Source of the DNA: Herpomyces periplanetae
Taxonomy: Eukaryota; Ascomycota; Laboulbeniomycetes; Herpomycetales; Herpomycetaceae
NCBI GenBank assembly: GCA_009733715.1
Contig: WMKJ01000139.1
Coordinates: 1 to 27,367 of the forward strand
Direction: 5' to 3'
DNA length: 27,367 bases
The notes under the pieces are model-generated. The model worked only from the letters and a program-made list of their open reading frames with translations, was not told the origin of the DNA and searched no databases. Of this stretch, positions 10,569 through 21,780 are shown piece by piece; within the stretch, counting starts at the first letter, position 1; every line of letters starts with the position of its first letter. The translations under genes were made by a program, and so were the position numbers.

Positions 10569-12700
10569 ACATATAGCAGCTGATCTGTTAATTATCACAT
10601 TTTTCACATACTACGCACTAAATTATGCCTTCTGATACACCCGCCATTTAGACAATCCAAACTTTAATCGGTGATTTCCGTACAAGTCGGAACTATTCAG
10701 CAACCAAAATTACTCGTTTCAGCACTATTAACCTACTCCCCACAACGTTAGACTTTTCCTTGATGGATTTAGGTTATTTCTCCGACTGACATCCTGAATG
10801 TGGCTATTGCCGTAATAATGCAACTTAGATTCACGCTGTATTTTAGGATAGGCGGATTAGAATAATAATTAAATTCCCGAAATATCTATTTCGCTGAAAA
10901 TGGGTTGGTGTAAACGTAGGTCCAACCCTATTTTGGGGGTAGGAATAAAGAGAAATGTTTCAGCAAAACTCTAATCCAGAGAACATCCCATCTACGGAAT
11001 AAACCGTTACTCTACGGGACAATTCTTCACCGTCCAAAATTTGCCAGGTAATCCTTCACTATGACAAAGTTTGGACGTTTACGTAGGCTTGAGTATGAAG
11101 CTCCAAAATTTAGTGACAAAATTCCAGATAAACTAATGCTAACTTATTTTTCGTAGCTAACTCACCACTCACAATACACAGCGTTTATGGTGAAGACCGG
11201 TGAACTGTTGGCTATACGGTGGACAAAAAAGATTGTAAATCATTAGCATGACTCCGGTAAACCTAATGAATGAATTACAAGGTTGAACCAATGGATTTCA
11301 TAATTGAATCGGGGGACAGTTCACTTTGTATTAACGAAGTTTTGTCATAACTTATATTTATGCGCAATTCTACGTTGGTCCTATCTCTATTTTAACGAAT
11401 AGAGCAAAGTTCACGCATGTTGACTGTACGAACGATGAAGCTAGCGTAAAACAGGTGTTTTACCATTAGTGGTGATAACACTTTGCACTCAATCGGTTTC
11501 ATCACCCAGGGTATACACCAAGTAACACATTTCAATGTTCGCCATTATATCTCCCGACTTAACAATATGGCCATATTTAGTTAAACTTATCCAGTTAATG
11601 CAATAAACGGTTAAGATAGTACACGGCAAGACGATATGCATAATTTCTACATTGAACAGGTTAACGGAAGTGTGGGTTATCGATTATTCAATTGTTAGAC
11701 TGTCATATGCATGACAAACTTACCCAACTCTCCCTTAAATTAATGTGGATCGGGATATCATCGTCGAAGAGTTGTTAACATGGATGTAACTGGTTACAAT
11801 AAAATTACTATTTGGTGTTCTAGAGAATCTTTTTCAGTTATATATACACTGGTGTATTCCCAAGGTTTATTTCGTTTAATTAGGTATTGTCAGAGTCAGG
11901 TACATACAACCTAAGCACGATAAACTAAAGTTACCTGACTAGGTTCATCAGTTAATTATTTGTAGTTAAGCGGGTCAAGCTACTTTAATCGGTTGAATGA
12001 TAAATTAATCGTATTGTTAATCACATGGCAAACTTGTCCGTGGGGGATCGAAGGTGTTTAATATCCGGTTTAAGTAATGGAAGTATGTTACCATCCGAGA
12101 TCTTGGCCCAAAATTGTTACTTGAGTAACTGGTAATATCTTTTATTCTTAATCTTTTATTATAGATGTTAGTCTGCTTCGATTACGGTTTAGAAATATAT
12201 ATTAAATTATCCGTTAAGTGATGATAATTTTCAACAGATTAACTTGACATGAAGAGTTAAAAATCGTTTACATTAAACGTGGGAATACCCGAACTTTACG
12301 GGCCATTATATGAATTAACTGAGGAAAATTATAATGAACAATTAATTAATCGAAATCCAATATGATAAACGCAGCTAAATGTAATTCAATTGAAATTTAT
12401 AGTCTCAAAACCATTATTTTCTACTAAAAATTCAATTGTTTACACTGTATACCTACATGCGTATAGCAACAAGTGTATAGCCTAGCAACATTCACAGATG
12501 GGTTTTGCACCGCCACATGTTCAAGAGTTTTTAAAGAAACTGTTTCGCGAAGAGAAAGGAATAGTAGTTAAGGAAAGAAAGAAAGTAGATAAATATGAAG
12601 GGTATAGTAGACTTGAATCGTTAATAGTTTGATGAAACGTGAGGAACATGGTAAAAATAAAAAATATTGTCTCAAGTGTACAGATAAAGTTAACCTGACG

Positions 12701-13371
12701 ATCAATTAGTGAAACAATCAAAGCAATTTACCCAAAATAATGTTTATTCTATTTGTTTAACCAAGGACGAGGATTTTTTGACTTAACCATCAATCATGAA
12801 TCTTGACATTTCCAAATAATCAAATTACCAAATTAACCCATCTAAACCTCCTCCATTACCGGTAAACTTGAACCAAGGATCCATCATCCCACTCGGTATA
12901 ACCAATATCCGATACCGGATTAGTAATCAGTGAGGTTTGCCGGACGGCGCACAAAATTTACGAGTTTAGGCGAAAGAAAAAGATTTATCGATTAAAAAAT
13001 ATCAACACTTTTGCCTTCATATTCAAGTATTTTCATATCTTGGACGAGACTTTTTATAATCGGGGGCTCGTAATTTCACATATTTTGACAACAGGCATTA
13101 CTTTGAATTATAGTTGGGGTGATTGGATTAATATACACTAGTGAATGAAGGAAAACGAGAGAATTTGAGTGAGTGAGTGAGTGAGTGTGAGTGAGCGAGC
13201 CAACGAGCGTAACTTGTTTATGTCGGCACCGATTCTTTGCTAAGTATTCCGGAGGGTAAAATACCAAGGACAAATTAATTCTGCCCGAAATTTTTTTTCC
13301 AAATAATTGTTTACAAAGTTCTCATACCATACACTAATTACAGCTTCGCGGGAATTCAAAAGGAGTTAAAA
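12701..13371 (+). promoter_or_regulatory. Upstream region of eEF3
   Basis: AT-rich region before a gene that is highly expressed in fungi. It holds a GAGT tetranucleotide run (13167-13200), a T run near 13290-13298 and an A-rich start context (GTTAAAAATGG). No canonical TATA box stands out. An acceptor-like TTACAG at about 13338-13343 leaves a leader intron possible but unproven. Confidence 0.4.
13167..13200. repeat. GAGT tetranucleotide microsatellite
   Basis: Five perfect GAGT units followed by interrupted GTGA/GCGA units, in the eEF3 upstream region. Confidence 0.85.
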
Positions 13372-16300
13372 ATGGATAGTCAAGTGGTAGAAAATTCCAG
13401 ATCTATGCACGTTTTGGACGAACTATTTGACAAGCTCTCGTTGAGTAAGTCCTCCGATGAAATTAAGGGATCGGCGTCGAATATCGCAACATTTATCAAC
13501 AGTGATATTGAACAAGGTGACGTTCCAAGTTCTTTGGTAGACTTCATTAAGAAACAACTTGCCAATAAAAAGGATGCTCTGGCTCGCGAACGAGCACTCA
13601 CTGCTGTTAAAGCTATTGCGTCGCACTCTGATATTTCTTCCGCTGTGGAGCCTTTGCTAGTGGAAAATTTACCTCTTGTTTTAACCGCTATCAGCGATAA
13701 AATTACCTCGGTAAAAAATATCGCCGAAGAAGCTACCCTTGCCATTGTTAGTGGTGTTAATGCAAGTGCTGTTAAAGCACTTTTACCTCCCTTGCTTGAG
13801 TCAATCCGCACTGCGTTAAAATGGCAAGAAAAAATGTGCGCTCTTCAAGCTATTGAAACTCTGTGTGAGAGCTCCCCTGCTCAAATGGCTTTCCGTGTAC
13901 CTGAGTTAATTCCAGTTATCTCCGAAGCTATGTGGGATACTAAACCTGAGATTAAAAAGGCAGCCTACGGTACCATGGAGAAAGTATGCGCTTTAATTGT
14001 TAACAAGGATATCGAACGCTTTATTCCAGAACTTATCAAGTGTATTGCTAACCCAGAAAATGTTCCTGAAACCGTTCATCTTTTGGGTGCTACTACGTTC
14101 GTTTCTGATGTTCATAAGCCAACTTTGGCCATTATGGTTCCTCTACTCGAACGTGGTTTAGTCGAACGTGATACGGCTATCAAGCGTAAATCTGCCGTCA
14201 TCATTGATAACATGTGTAAACTCGTGGAAGATCCTCAAATTGTCGCTCCCTTCTTACCAAAGCTTATGCCAGCTCTAACAAAAAATTTTTCCACGTTAGC
14301 CGATCCAGAAGCTCGTGATCGTACTAAACAGGCCTTGGACACATTAACTCGTGTTGGTGACGTTAAAGATGGAAAAATTCCTGAAATTTCGCATGCAAGT
14401 GATGTAGTTACGGTTTTGGGTCATCTAAAAAAATGTTTATCCAAGTATAGTAATTCATTCGACAAGTGTTCCGCATTGCTTAACTACATAGCTGCTATTG
14501 GTGGTCAACTAGTGGATGAAAAAGATAATGACCTTACTAACTGGACAACTAACTTGGGCCCTTACTTAGCCGTAATCACCGGTGATACCGAGTCTAGCTC
14601 GATTGCGGAAACATTGTGTAAAGTTTCACTAGACGGTGAGGTTGACCTAGATGAACCATTATCTGATGAAGAAGAAGGTGAAGATTTGTGCAATTGTACA
14701 TTTAGTTTAGCTTACGGTGCAAAAATTCTCTTGAATCAAACTCATCTTCGACTGAAACGAGGCCAACGGTACGGGTTAATTGGACCCAATGGATCGGGTA
14801 AAACAACTTTGATGCGTGCCATTAATAACGAACAATTAGAGGGATTTCCTAAGCAAAGTGAAGTGAAAACGGTCTATGTAGAACATGATTTGGACGCAGC
14901 AGATACGGAGCAAACAGTTATCGGTTGGACTATGAAAAAATTACAATCAGTGGGCATTGACAAGCCGCAGAGTGATGTTGAAAAGAAGTTATTAGAGTTT
15001 GGATTTGATGAAAAGCAGATTAGTTCTCCAATAACGTCTCTCTCTGGTGGATGGAAAATGAAGTTAGCATTGGCCCGAGCTGTGTTTGAAGAGCCTGATA
15101 TTCTATTACTTGATGAGCCAACCAATCATTTGGACGTAAAAAATGTTGCTTGGTTGGAAAATTATTTAGTTAACTCACCCTGCACATCTATTATCATTTC
15201 TCACGATAGTGGCTTTTTGGATAATGTGATCCAACATGTTATTCACTACGAACGGTTCAAGTTGAAGCGATATCGTGGGAAGTTGAGCGAATTTGTCAAG
15301 AAGCATCCGGCTGCTAAATCTTATTATGAATTGGGAGCAAGTGAAATGGAATTTAAGTTTCCCGAACCCGGGTTTTTGGAAGGCGTTAAAACTAAGGCTA
15401 AAGCAATCGTCAGAGTTACAAATATGACCTTTCAGTATCCCGGAACTGATAAGCCACAGTTACGCAATATAACATTTCAGTGTTCACTGGGATCCCGAAT
15501 TGCAGTTATTGGGCCTAACGGGGCGGGAAAGTCTACTTTAGTTAACGTATTAACCGGAGAGTTAATTCCGACAACGGGTGAGATTTATCATCATGAAAAC
15601 ATCCGTATTGCGTACATTAAACAGCACGCATTTGCGCATATTGATCATCACTTGGATAAAACGCCTTCTGAGTATATTCAGTGGCGGTTTCAAACGGGTG
15701 AAGATCGTGAAACCATGGACCGAGCGAATAAAATAATTACGGAAGCCGATGAAAAAGCCATGGACAAAATTTACAAGATTGAAGGCACGTACCGACGAGT
15801 TATCGGAGTTCACGCGCGAAGAAAGTTTAAGAACTCGTACGAGTATGAATGCTCATTTGCTCTGGGAGAAAACATTGGCATGAAAAATGAAAAATGGACA
15901 CCTATGATGACGTCGGATAATGCGTGGATTCCACGATCCGAAATCATGGAGTCTCATGCTAAATTAGTAGCTGAAGTAGATCAAAAAGAAGCTTTAGCCA
16001 GTGGACAATTTCGCCCTCTGGTACGAAAAGAGATTGAAGCTCATTGTGCACAATTTGGCTTAGATGCAGAACTAGTATCACATTCACGCATGCGAGGATT
16101 ATCCGGAGGTCAACGCGTTAAAGTAGTCTTAGCAGCATGTTCATGGCAACGTCCACATCTGATAGTTTTGGATGAACCTACTAACTACCTTGATCGTGAT
16201 TCGCTTGGTGCATTATCTAAAGCACTCAAATCATTCGAAGGTGGCGTTATAATAATTACACATAGTAGTGAGTTTACACGGGGACTAACGGAGGAAGTAT

Positions 16301-16542
16301 GGACTGTTAGTGATGGATGTATGGCACCAAGTGGTCACAATTGGGTAACGGGACAAGGATCGGGTGCACGCTTGGATAAAAAGGGTGATGCTGATGAAGA
16401 AGATAAATTTGACGCTCTTGGTAATAAAATTGAGAGCGTTAAAAAGAAGAAGAAGCTTACATCAAACGAAGCTAGAAAAGCTAAGAAAGAGCGTATGCGC
16501 CGTCGCAAAGCCGGCGAAGAAGTTTTCACCGATTCTGATTAA
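13372..16542 (+). CDS. TEF3: Translation elongation factor eEF3
   Basis: Ribosome-associated ATPase required with eEF1A and eEF2 in fungal translation; it promotes release of E-site tRNA. One exon, 1056 residues, close to the 1044 of budding yeast YEF3. Order of parts: HEAT repeats about 5-320, a linking helical bundle to about 420, then two ABC domains. ABC1 shows Walker [12 protein letters not shown] near 471, signature [14 protein letters not shown] near 557 and Walker [13 protein letters not shown] near 578. ABC2 shows Walker [12 protein letters not shown] near 714, signature [13 protein letters not shown] near 908 and Walker [13 protein letters not shown] near 929. The chromodomain-like insert of eEF3 falls at about 803-850. 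The Lys/Arg-rich tail ending EEVFTDSD is also typical. All catalytic motifs are intact. The ATG at 13372 has an A-rich context and matches the expected N-terminus. Identification is firm; TEF3 is one of the names used for it. Confidence 0.98.
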   Translation: MDSQVVENSRSMHVLDELFDKLSLSKSSDEIKGSASNIATFINSDIEQGDVPSSLVDFIKKQLANKKDALARERALTAVKAIASHSDISSAVEPLLVENLPLVLTAISDKITSVKNIAEEATLAIVSGVNASAVKALLPPLLESIRTALKWQEKMCALQAIETLCESSPAQMAFRVPELIPVISEAMWDTKPEIKKAAYGTMEKVCALIVNKDIERFIPELIKCIANPENVPETVHLLGATTFVSDVHKPTLAIMVPLLERGLVERDTAIKRKSAVIIDNMCKLVEDPQIVAPFLPKLMPALTKNFSTLADPEARDRTKQALDTLTRVGDVKDGKIPEISHASDVVTVLGHLKKCLSKYSNSFDKCSALLNYIAAIGGQLVDEKDNDLTNWTTNLGPYLAVITGDTESSSIAETLCKVSLDGEVDLDEPLSDEEEGEDLCNCTFSLAYGAKILLNQTHLRLKRGQRYGLIGPNGSGKTTLMRAINNEQLEGFPKQSEVKTVYVEHDLDAADTEQTVIGWTMKKLQSVGIDKPQSDVEKKLLEFGFDEKQISSPITSLSGGWKMKLALARAVFEEPDILLLDEPTNHLDVKNVAWLENYLVNSPCTSIIISHDSGFLDNVIQHVIHYERFKLKRYRGKLSEFVKKHPAAKSYYELGASEMEFKFPEPGFLEGVKTKAKAIVRVTNMTFQYPGTDKPQLRNITFQCSLGSRIAVIGPNGAGKSTLVNVLTGELIPTTGEIYHHENIRIAYIKQHAFAHIDHHLDKTPSEYIQWRFQTGEDRETMDRANKIITEADEKAMDKIYKIEGTYRRVIGVHARRKFKNSYEYECSFALGENIGMKNEKWTPMMTSDNAWIPRSEIMESHAKLVAEVDQKEALASGQFRPLVRKEIEAHCAQFGLDAELVSHSRMRGLSGGQRVKVVLAACSWQRPHLIVLDEPTNYLDRDSLGALSKALKSFEGGVIIITHSSEFTRGLTEEVWTVSDGCMAPSGHNWVTGQGSGARLDKKGDADEEDKFDALGNKIESVKKKKKLTSNEARKAKKERMRRRKAGEEVFTDSD

Positions 16543-16867
16543 AGTAAATACACAATCGGGGATTTTTTTGATTGGTGGAACCTGTAGGGCTGATACTCCT
16601 ATATCTTTCCCATGACGTCATTTCATCCCTTCACTTTTGTTTTTCTTGTAGTGCGAGTGTAAGAATGCCAAGCATTCCATTTCACGTGTTCTTCATAGTT
16701 TGTTATGTCGGTCGTCTGAGTTAGTTGTAACGAGATTAAGTTTGTGGGCCAGGAATTGCGTGGTTAGTGGGTTCTGGGTGTTAACGGGGAATATTCTAGG
16801 GAATATTTAACCGTGGGAGATTCTTGCGTAGGCCCGTGTTCGCCCCCCCCTCCAACACTTCTACAAT
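16543..16867. other. Convergent 3' region of eEF3 and delta-COP
   Basis: Both genes end into this 325-bp stretch. It contains a full CRE-type palindrome TGACGTCA at 16613-16620, a CACGTG at 16683-16688, a hairpin-like AATATTC/GAATATT pair at 16790-16807 and a run of C at about 16843-16851. No coding frame is supported. The hairpin and runs could take part in 3'-end formation, which is only a guess. Confidence 0.45.
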
Positions 16868-18561
16868 TTAATCAATTGTGTATGTATTTCCAGTAGATCG
16901 AACGGAGAAGTTATAGGGCACAGTCATACTCGGTTCATTTGGCAAGGATACATTAGCAACCTAGATTTCACGTGATTTGTTAGCTGAGGCGACTGGGCGG
17001 AAGTTTACCACAGGTTTTGTGTGTGCGCATGTATGCGTGGATGGGTGCGCACGAATAAATTACTTACCGTAACATCAACAAGTGGATTAGTACTCTCAAA
17101 CGAAATAGTTATGGGGAAAAATTCCGCATCATCTGAACCAAATATCTCCAGATCAAGTGACCCACTGGATGATTCGGGGCCAATATAGGGAATAGACCAT
17201 TCCACGTGATCGTCTTGAACAACGGCAGCATCATCGGAGTGAACGGGAGGTTCGTCATGAGGGGGAAAGGGAATTTTAACGAGTATATTGTGTAATTCAT
17301 GATTAGCGTTAGCCGGTTGTTCATATTCAATGGTAACACTCCACGAATCACTTGTAGCTTCGGTTGTCCAAACAGTAAATATCACGGGCAAGCTATCCGA
17401 AATTGAAGTAGGCGACAAAGTATGCTGCCAGCGCACGACGCCTAAACTCTGATTTTTGGGGAATGAACCACGTGATGAATCAGCAACTTGCACCGTACTA
17501 CTAGACTTGAAAAGATTACGATCAACACGTGGGTGACAGCGCAATTGAGCACCGTGGGTTTCACCGACTGCAAGTTCAAGGCGTAGGTTAACGAATGCAG
17601 AATCAGTTATGCGTAACTGAAGGTCACCCTTAACGTCCACCTGTTTAGCCGAACCATCGCGTGTAAATTTAGCAGTAATACACTCGGTCAACGTTATCTG
17701 AACTCCGTTAGTCGAGTTGGAAATTTCCGGTACTTTATCACCGAGTGAATCATCAGTGCACGCTGTAACAGTAGCCTTGGGAACCAGTGAAGCATTAATA
17801 TCAGCATCTGCTGCACCCAGATCACCGCGAACTTGTTCAAATAAATTGGTGGTTTTTGACTTCTTTCCGAGTTGCATACCCTTTACACGAATAGGTAGCG
17901 AAGCGTTTGATTTGGCGTTGTGCGCCGAGATATGTGATTCATCCGATGTCGTATTCTGAGTGGGCAAGGGTGAATAAGACGAAAACATAGGTAGTCGGGA
18001 CGGTGGAGGGGGAATTCCAATACCGGCACGATTAGCCCGAGCATTTTTCCTACGCTGTACATCCAATTGTTTGGCTTTTTTTTTGCGCTCTTCCGCTGCT
18101 TCAAATTCCTTATTCTGTGCAATGATTTCTTGAATTCGTTCTTCATGACTCTCCATGTCAAGGTAAGTCTTAATTTGTGATAGTGATATATTATCTTGAT
18201 GACCCAAGACAACTAATTCATCAAATGCCGTAATTAACTCAAAAGCACTTTTCAAGATATCCCTTTCTGTCAAAAATCGACATATTTTTCCCACCACTTG
18301 AGCGAAAAGATGAAGTGTTTCGATATCACGAAGTATATTAGACTGCCGATTTGTTATCAAAACTATGTACAACTCATCCAAAGGTTGATACACAAACCGA
18401 ACATTTTCTATTTCAACTGTAGTATGTTGGGTATTATTCGATGTAAGCTTGGGAAAAGATGAAAGCAAACTTTCGACGCGCGATTTTGACATTTCACGGA
18501 ATTGTCGCGAAAGTACAACTTTTCCCGAGCGAGAACATACTGTCGCAGCGAGAATAGTCAT
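16868..18561 (-). CDS. RET2: Coatomer subunit delta (delta-COP)
   Basis: Subunit of the COPI F-subcomplex, which coats Golgi vesicles for retrograde transport to the ER. Exon 1 is 18561-17068 and exon 2 is 16960-16868, joined in phase 0, giving 528 residues, as usual for the family. The N-terminus MTILAATVCSRSGKVVLSRQ is the delta-COP longin domain (about 1-140). A charged helix follows (EERKKKAKQLDVQRRK, about 155-180), then a linker with GMQLGKK, and a mu-homology domain from about 275 to the end, with FFPITISFES before the splice. Reading through the intron would replace the conserved terminus with an unrelated tail; the spliced end (VANVSLPNEPSMTVPYNF... to YTID) restores the final strand of the domain. 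It is convergent with eEF3 and divergent from the acidic-protein gene at 19730. Identification is firm; the last exon is inferred from splice signals and family fit. Confidence 0.96.
16961..17067 (-). other. Intron of the delta-COP gene (107 nt)
   Basis: On the minus strand the donor is GTAAGT after codon ACG, the branch-like GCTAAC lies at 16984-16979, and the acceptor is CTAG. A CACGTG box occurs inside at 16969-16974. Phase 0. Confidence 0.9.
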
Positions 18562-19729
18562 TTTAACGATGAAAAATTAACGGTTGTTAATGTGAGAAGT
18601 AGTCTAACTATAGTGTAAAATTTTACAGTGTGTCGATAAAAGGGTAAAACTCCCTTTCTTCACCTCCAGAAGATTTCCAAAGCTTTGGCGAAAGCCTGTG
18701 CTTTCTCACGTGACCATCATCACGTGAGCAAAGTCACGTGTGTTCCGATGGCGATGAGGGAGGAAACCAAGTTAGTCGGATTTGGTGGTGGAAGAGTTTA
18801 ACCATTGGACCGGATTACGGCGATACATTGGCCAGGGTGGAACCACGAGAATAAACGTAACAAGCGTGCCGAATAAGCCGATGTAAAGGGTATGGTATAC
18901 ATTTTGGGTAGCGAAACCGATTAAAAAGGCAAAAACCTGGTAAAGATTATGAGTAAGAATCTAGGGTATAAAGGGTGGCATAAGGGAGAAACTCGGGTTT
19001 TAATGGAATATAGAACTATTAAATTCTAGAGAATATGGTTTTCACTTACTCCAAAAAAAACACAAGAGTTAAAATTGATTTTTTCTGCCAATTTTTGACC
19101 TTCAAAGTCCTATAACAAGCTGGACGTAAGTAAATGTAGCCACTGATTAAATTCTGAAAAATATAGGTTTTCTACGGATGAATATTCTTTGTACTTACAA
19201 TTGTTCCCATCAAAATATTTTTCAAACCTTCAAGATAATTTTCCATGGTGAAATAAACAATTCATTCAAATTAATTGACAATTACGATAAAAATATCCGC
19301 GCTCAAAATTTATACAAAATTTCCTTCACCAAATTATACGATTACTAAGTTGATCAGAAAATCGACTCTTAATGAACGTGATTAGGTAAGCTAAACCTGA
19401 GGTCGGCAAAGTTCGCGAAATTTTTGGCGATGAAAACGTGGATAAGGAAAGAATTTTTTTAGACTAATTACACATTATCATACTCTTGCAGGTTAAACGA
19501 GTGACGCCTTTAAGATGAGGTTAAATACGGATAATTAATTACAACGTTTATATAATACGAAGCTTTGGAGTACGCTACGACAGAAAAAGGTCTTACCGGG
19601 GAGGGGTGAGGATTCACCAGAAGGGAGTATCAACATTGGTAGCCTGGGTTAAACGCATGCTCTCTATTGCCAGTGTGGCAGCATTTACGTGATATTTTGG
19701 AGTAATTTAATTTTTGGTTTAGAAAAATT
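18562..19729. promoter_or_regulatory. Divergent promoter region, delta-COP / acidic protein
   Basis: About 1.17 kb between two divergent starts with no credible coding frame. The delta-COP-proximal side holds the CACGTG triplet listed separately. The side near 19730 is AT-rich, with GTAAG-like and TTGCAG strings (about 19386, 19486-19491) that could belong to a leader intron; this is not proven. Confidence 0.5.
18706..18741. promoter_or_regulatory. Three CACGTG boxes at exact 14-bp spacing
   Basis: CACGTG begins at 18707, 18721 and 18735. The first two have the longer palindrome TCACGTGA and the third is TCACGTGT. CACGTG is the target of bHLH factors such as Cbf1 and Pho4 in yeasts. The cluster lies about 145-180 bp upstream of the delta-COP start and about 1 kb from the start at 19730, so delta-COP is the likelier target. 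Confidence 0.75.
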
Positions 19730-21780
19730 ATGGCACTCACGGCAGCTTTCACGCGTCAAGCAACTACGGGGTCTACGAGACATGAACTTGATATTCAGGC
19801 CAGGACGACAGGAGTATTGAACGATAACTACGATACCGGAGAAGTTGATTATAATGTAGACGTTGACCTTAGCGTAGATGAACGTGAATATTCGAATACG
19901 ACAGAGCATGAGCAATTTGATATCGAACTGGACTTTGGTGGGATTTTCGCGGAAGATGGTTGCGATGAGCGGAGAAAAGGGACGGTAGAGAGTGTGAAGG
20001 TTAGCGCAGAAGCTGATACGGTAACCGATCCTTCATTCGATAACGGCGGTGATCCTGATTACAATGACCATGATAATAATATCGTTGATAATGATGATGA
20101 TGAACTGGGTCTCAAGGATGACTTGCTTGATCAAGCTAATTTACACGTTAAAGCTCAGCCGGACTCGGAAGTACACCTTCAAATGTTTTCTGAGAATTTA
20201 GAAAATGATTCAAATCTGTTAGTACCAGCAGCGGTAGATAATGTTACAAGGAAGAACGTGAGTGCCACGATAGCCCGTACCTGTCCAGTGTCATCATCTG
20301 ACGCTCCGACGGAGGAACTGGATGAAAGTTCAATACACGGTTTTTTTGGAGTGGTACAAGATGAGGAGTCTAACTTTCAAGCTGACGATGAAGTTAAAAT
20401 TAAGGATGAGTCTTGGGTTGATAAAGATTCGGAAGAAACGGGTAACCCAACAACTGATTATTGTAGACTTAACCTTGACGAAGAAATTTACCTTGATACT
20501 AATGAGCTCAGGACCGAAGACGAAGCCCGTGAAACGGGTTATGCAAGTGACGACGAACCCGTTAAAGAAAGCGGGGAAGTGGATCTAGAAGAAATCGAAG
20601 TAATCGGTGGTGAACCTGATTCGACAAGTGAGAATGATCGTATAATTTCGGGCACTTGGAATGTCGAATCTTACCAAGTTGATATAACAAAGGAGGTAAA
20701 TGATAAGGAGGAATGGCGAGAAAGTGAAAAATGGAACGAAGAAGGGGATACATCCATTGAAGAACCTATAGTAACGGCAAATTCATTGAGTAGTGAAGAT
20801 GCGGAATTAGAAATGTCAAAAGGGCTGTTGGGTGACGAAGAGTGTGTTACCCGCGAGCCAATTGTACGTTTTAATGAAGTTGATGAACCAAATGGCGAAC
20901 AGGATGCAGGAGATGTTGATGAGGAAAGGGATTCAACCTCTGTTTCAGGAGACTTCGGAGATGAAGGAGTGTATGACCAAGTTGTTACTTTGGATAAGGG
21001 TGAGTTGGAGGTGGAAGTGGATACATTGCAAACGATAAATGGAGCAGAAACTGAGGAGCAGTATGATTGGGGGATCGACGATTGTTATGGGATCATGGTA
21101 ATTTATGAAGGACAAGAAATGTCGTTATTTCCGCCTACACGAGAGAAGGATACGCTTACATTTTTGTTGCAAGATTCTCGATTAATTGAATCGAGTATTT
21201 GGGACATATTACAGAATTGTCGTACAGTGCTGGCAGAGTGTATTAGTGAAGCTGAGGAATTGGTAATGCGGATACCTGGATTAGAGCTAGTATTTTCCGA
21301 GGTAAGTTGTTTTCAAGAGTTTAGTTCTGTCTAGTGTGGGGAAGGGGGTATACTAACGAAAGTAATATGGTGTGAATGGTTCGTATAGGATTCTATGTGT
21401 GCGACGAGGGTAAGCTTAGTAGAAGTATTGGATGTATTCAACGAAGTGGAAAAGACTGGCCAAGGGAGAATAAAAGAAATAAATGGGGTGAAAGTAAAGG
21501 AGGAGAGGATGTACATATTGATAGAAAGGCGGATGAAGATGAGTGCGCGTATGGAAATGCTACGAGCTGGTATTTCTAAGAGGAAAACGAATAGGAGTGA
21601 AGTGGAAGAAGAGGATGAAGTTAGTGAAGAAGAAGATAGTTGTAATAAACGACGATATGATGAAATGGATGATGTTCTTAAAGGTAAGTTGTGGATGAGC
21701 AAACGGGTGATTATTGAGATGAAAAAGATTAACTAAATGAGATTTGGAAAATAGATTCATCCAAAAGATTACGTTCGTGA
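19730..21780 (+). CDS. Very acidic uncharacterised nuclear-type protein, three exons
   Basis: I cannot name the family. Exons 19730-21301, 21389-21683 and 21755-21780 join in phases 0 and 1 to give 630 residues. About the first 440 residues are very rich in Asp and Glu and probably disordered (ELDFGGIFAEDGCDE, NNIVDNDDDELGL). Residues of about 445-585 look folded: a strand-like start (CYGIMVIYEGQEMSLF), then SSIWDILQNCRTVLAE, EELVMRIPGLELVFSEDS and VSLVEVLDVFNEV. The layout, an acidic N-terminus followed by a compact domain with a Leu-Val-rich strand ending in (S)EDS, recalls from memory an uncharacterised family of filamentous ascomycetes; I could not test this. The tail has acidic then basic stretches (SEEEDSCNKRRYDEMDD, SSKRLRS), so nuclear location is plausible. 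Without splicing the frame ends soon after VFSE, cutting the domain. The gene is divergent from delta-COP. Confidence 0.82.
21302..21388 (+). other. Intron 1 of the acidic-protein gene (87 nt)
   Basis: Donor GTAAGT after codon GAG, a perfect TACTAAC branch site at 21351-21357 and acceptor TATAG. Phase 0; the next exon begins DSMCATRVSL. Confidence 0.9.
21684..21754 (+). other. Intron 2 of the acidic-protein gene (71 nt)
   Basis: Donor GTAAGT after AAAG, branch-like AACTAA at about 21731-21736 and acceptor AATAG. Phase 1; the last exon adds only DSSKRLRS and a TGA stop. Reading through instead gives a tail of similar size, so this junction is less certain than intron 1. Confidence 0.72.

Larger units (their letters stand above)
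7341..12700. other. Long AT-rich gene-free block
   Basis: About 5.4 kb with no credible open frame on either strand. It is AT-rich and rich in GTTAAC-like words, and contains several short perfect palindromes listed separately. A more GC-rich island with two CACGTG boxes lies at 9420-9600. I see no transposon ends, no tandem array, no tRNA and no telomeric repeat. Candidates are extended regulatory DNA, noncoding RNA, genes broken by many introns, or a regional chromosome element. Confidence 0.4.

Noticed and set aside
7341-12700. Transposon or retroelement remnant
   Set aside because: I looked for terminal repeats, reverse-transcriptase or transposase-like frames and target duplications and saw none.
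12900-13371. Telomeric or rDNA-like sequence near the gene-free block
   Set aside because: The only tandem array is the GAGT microsatellite; no TTAGGG-type array or rRNA match was seen.
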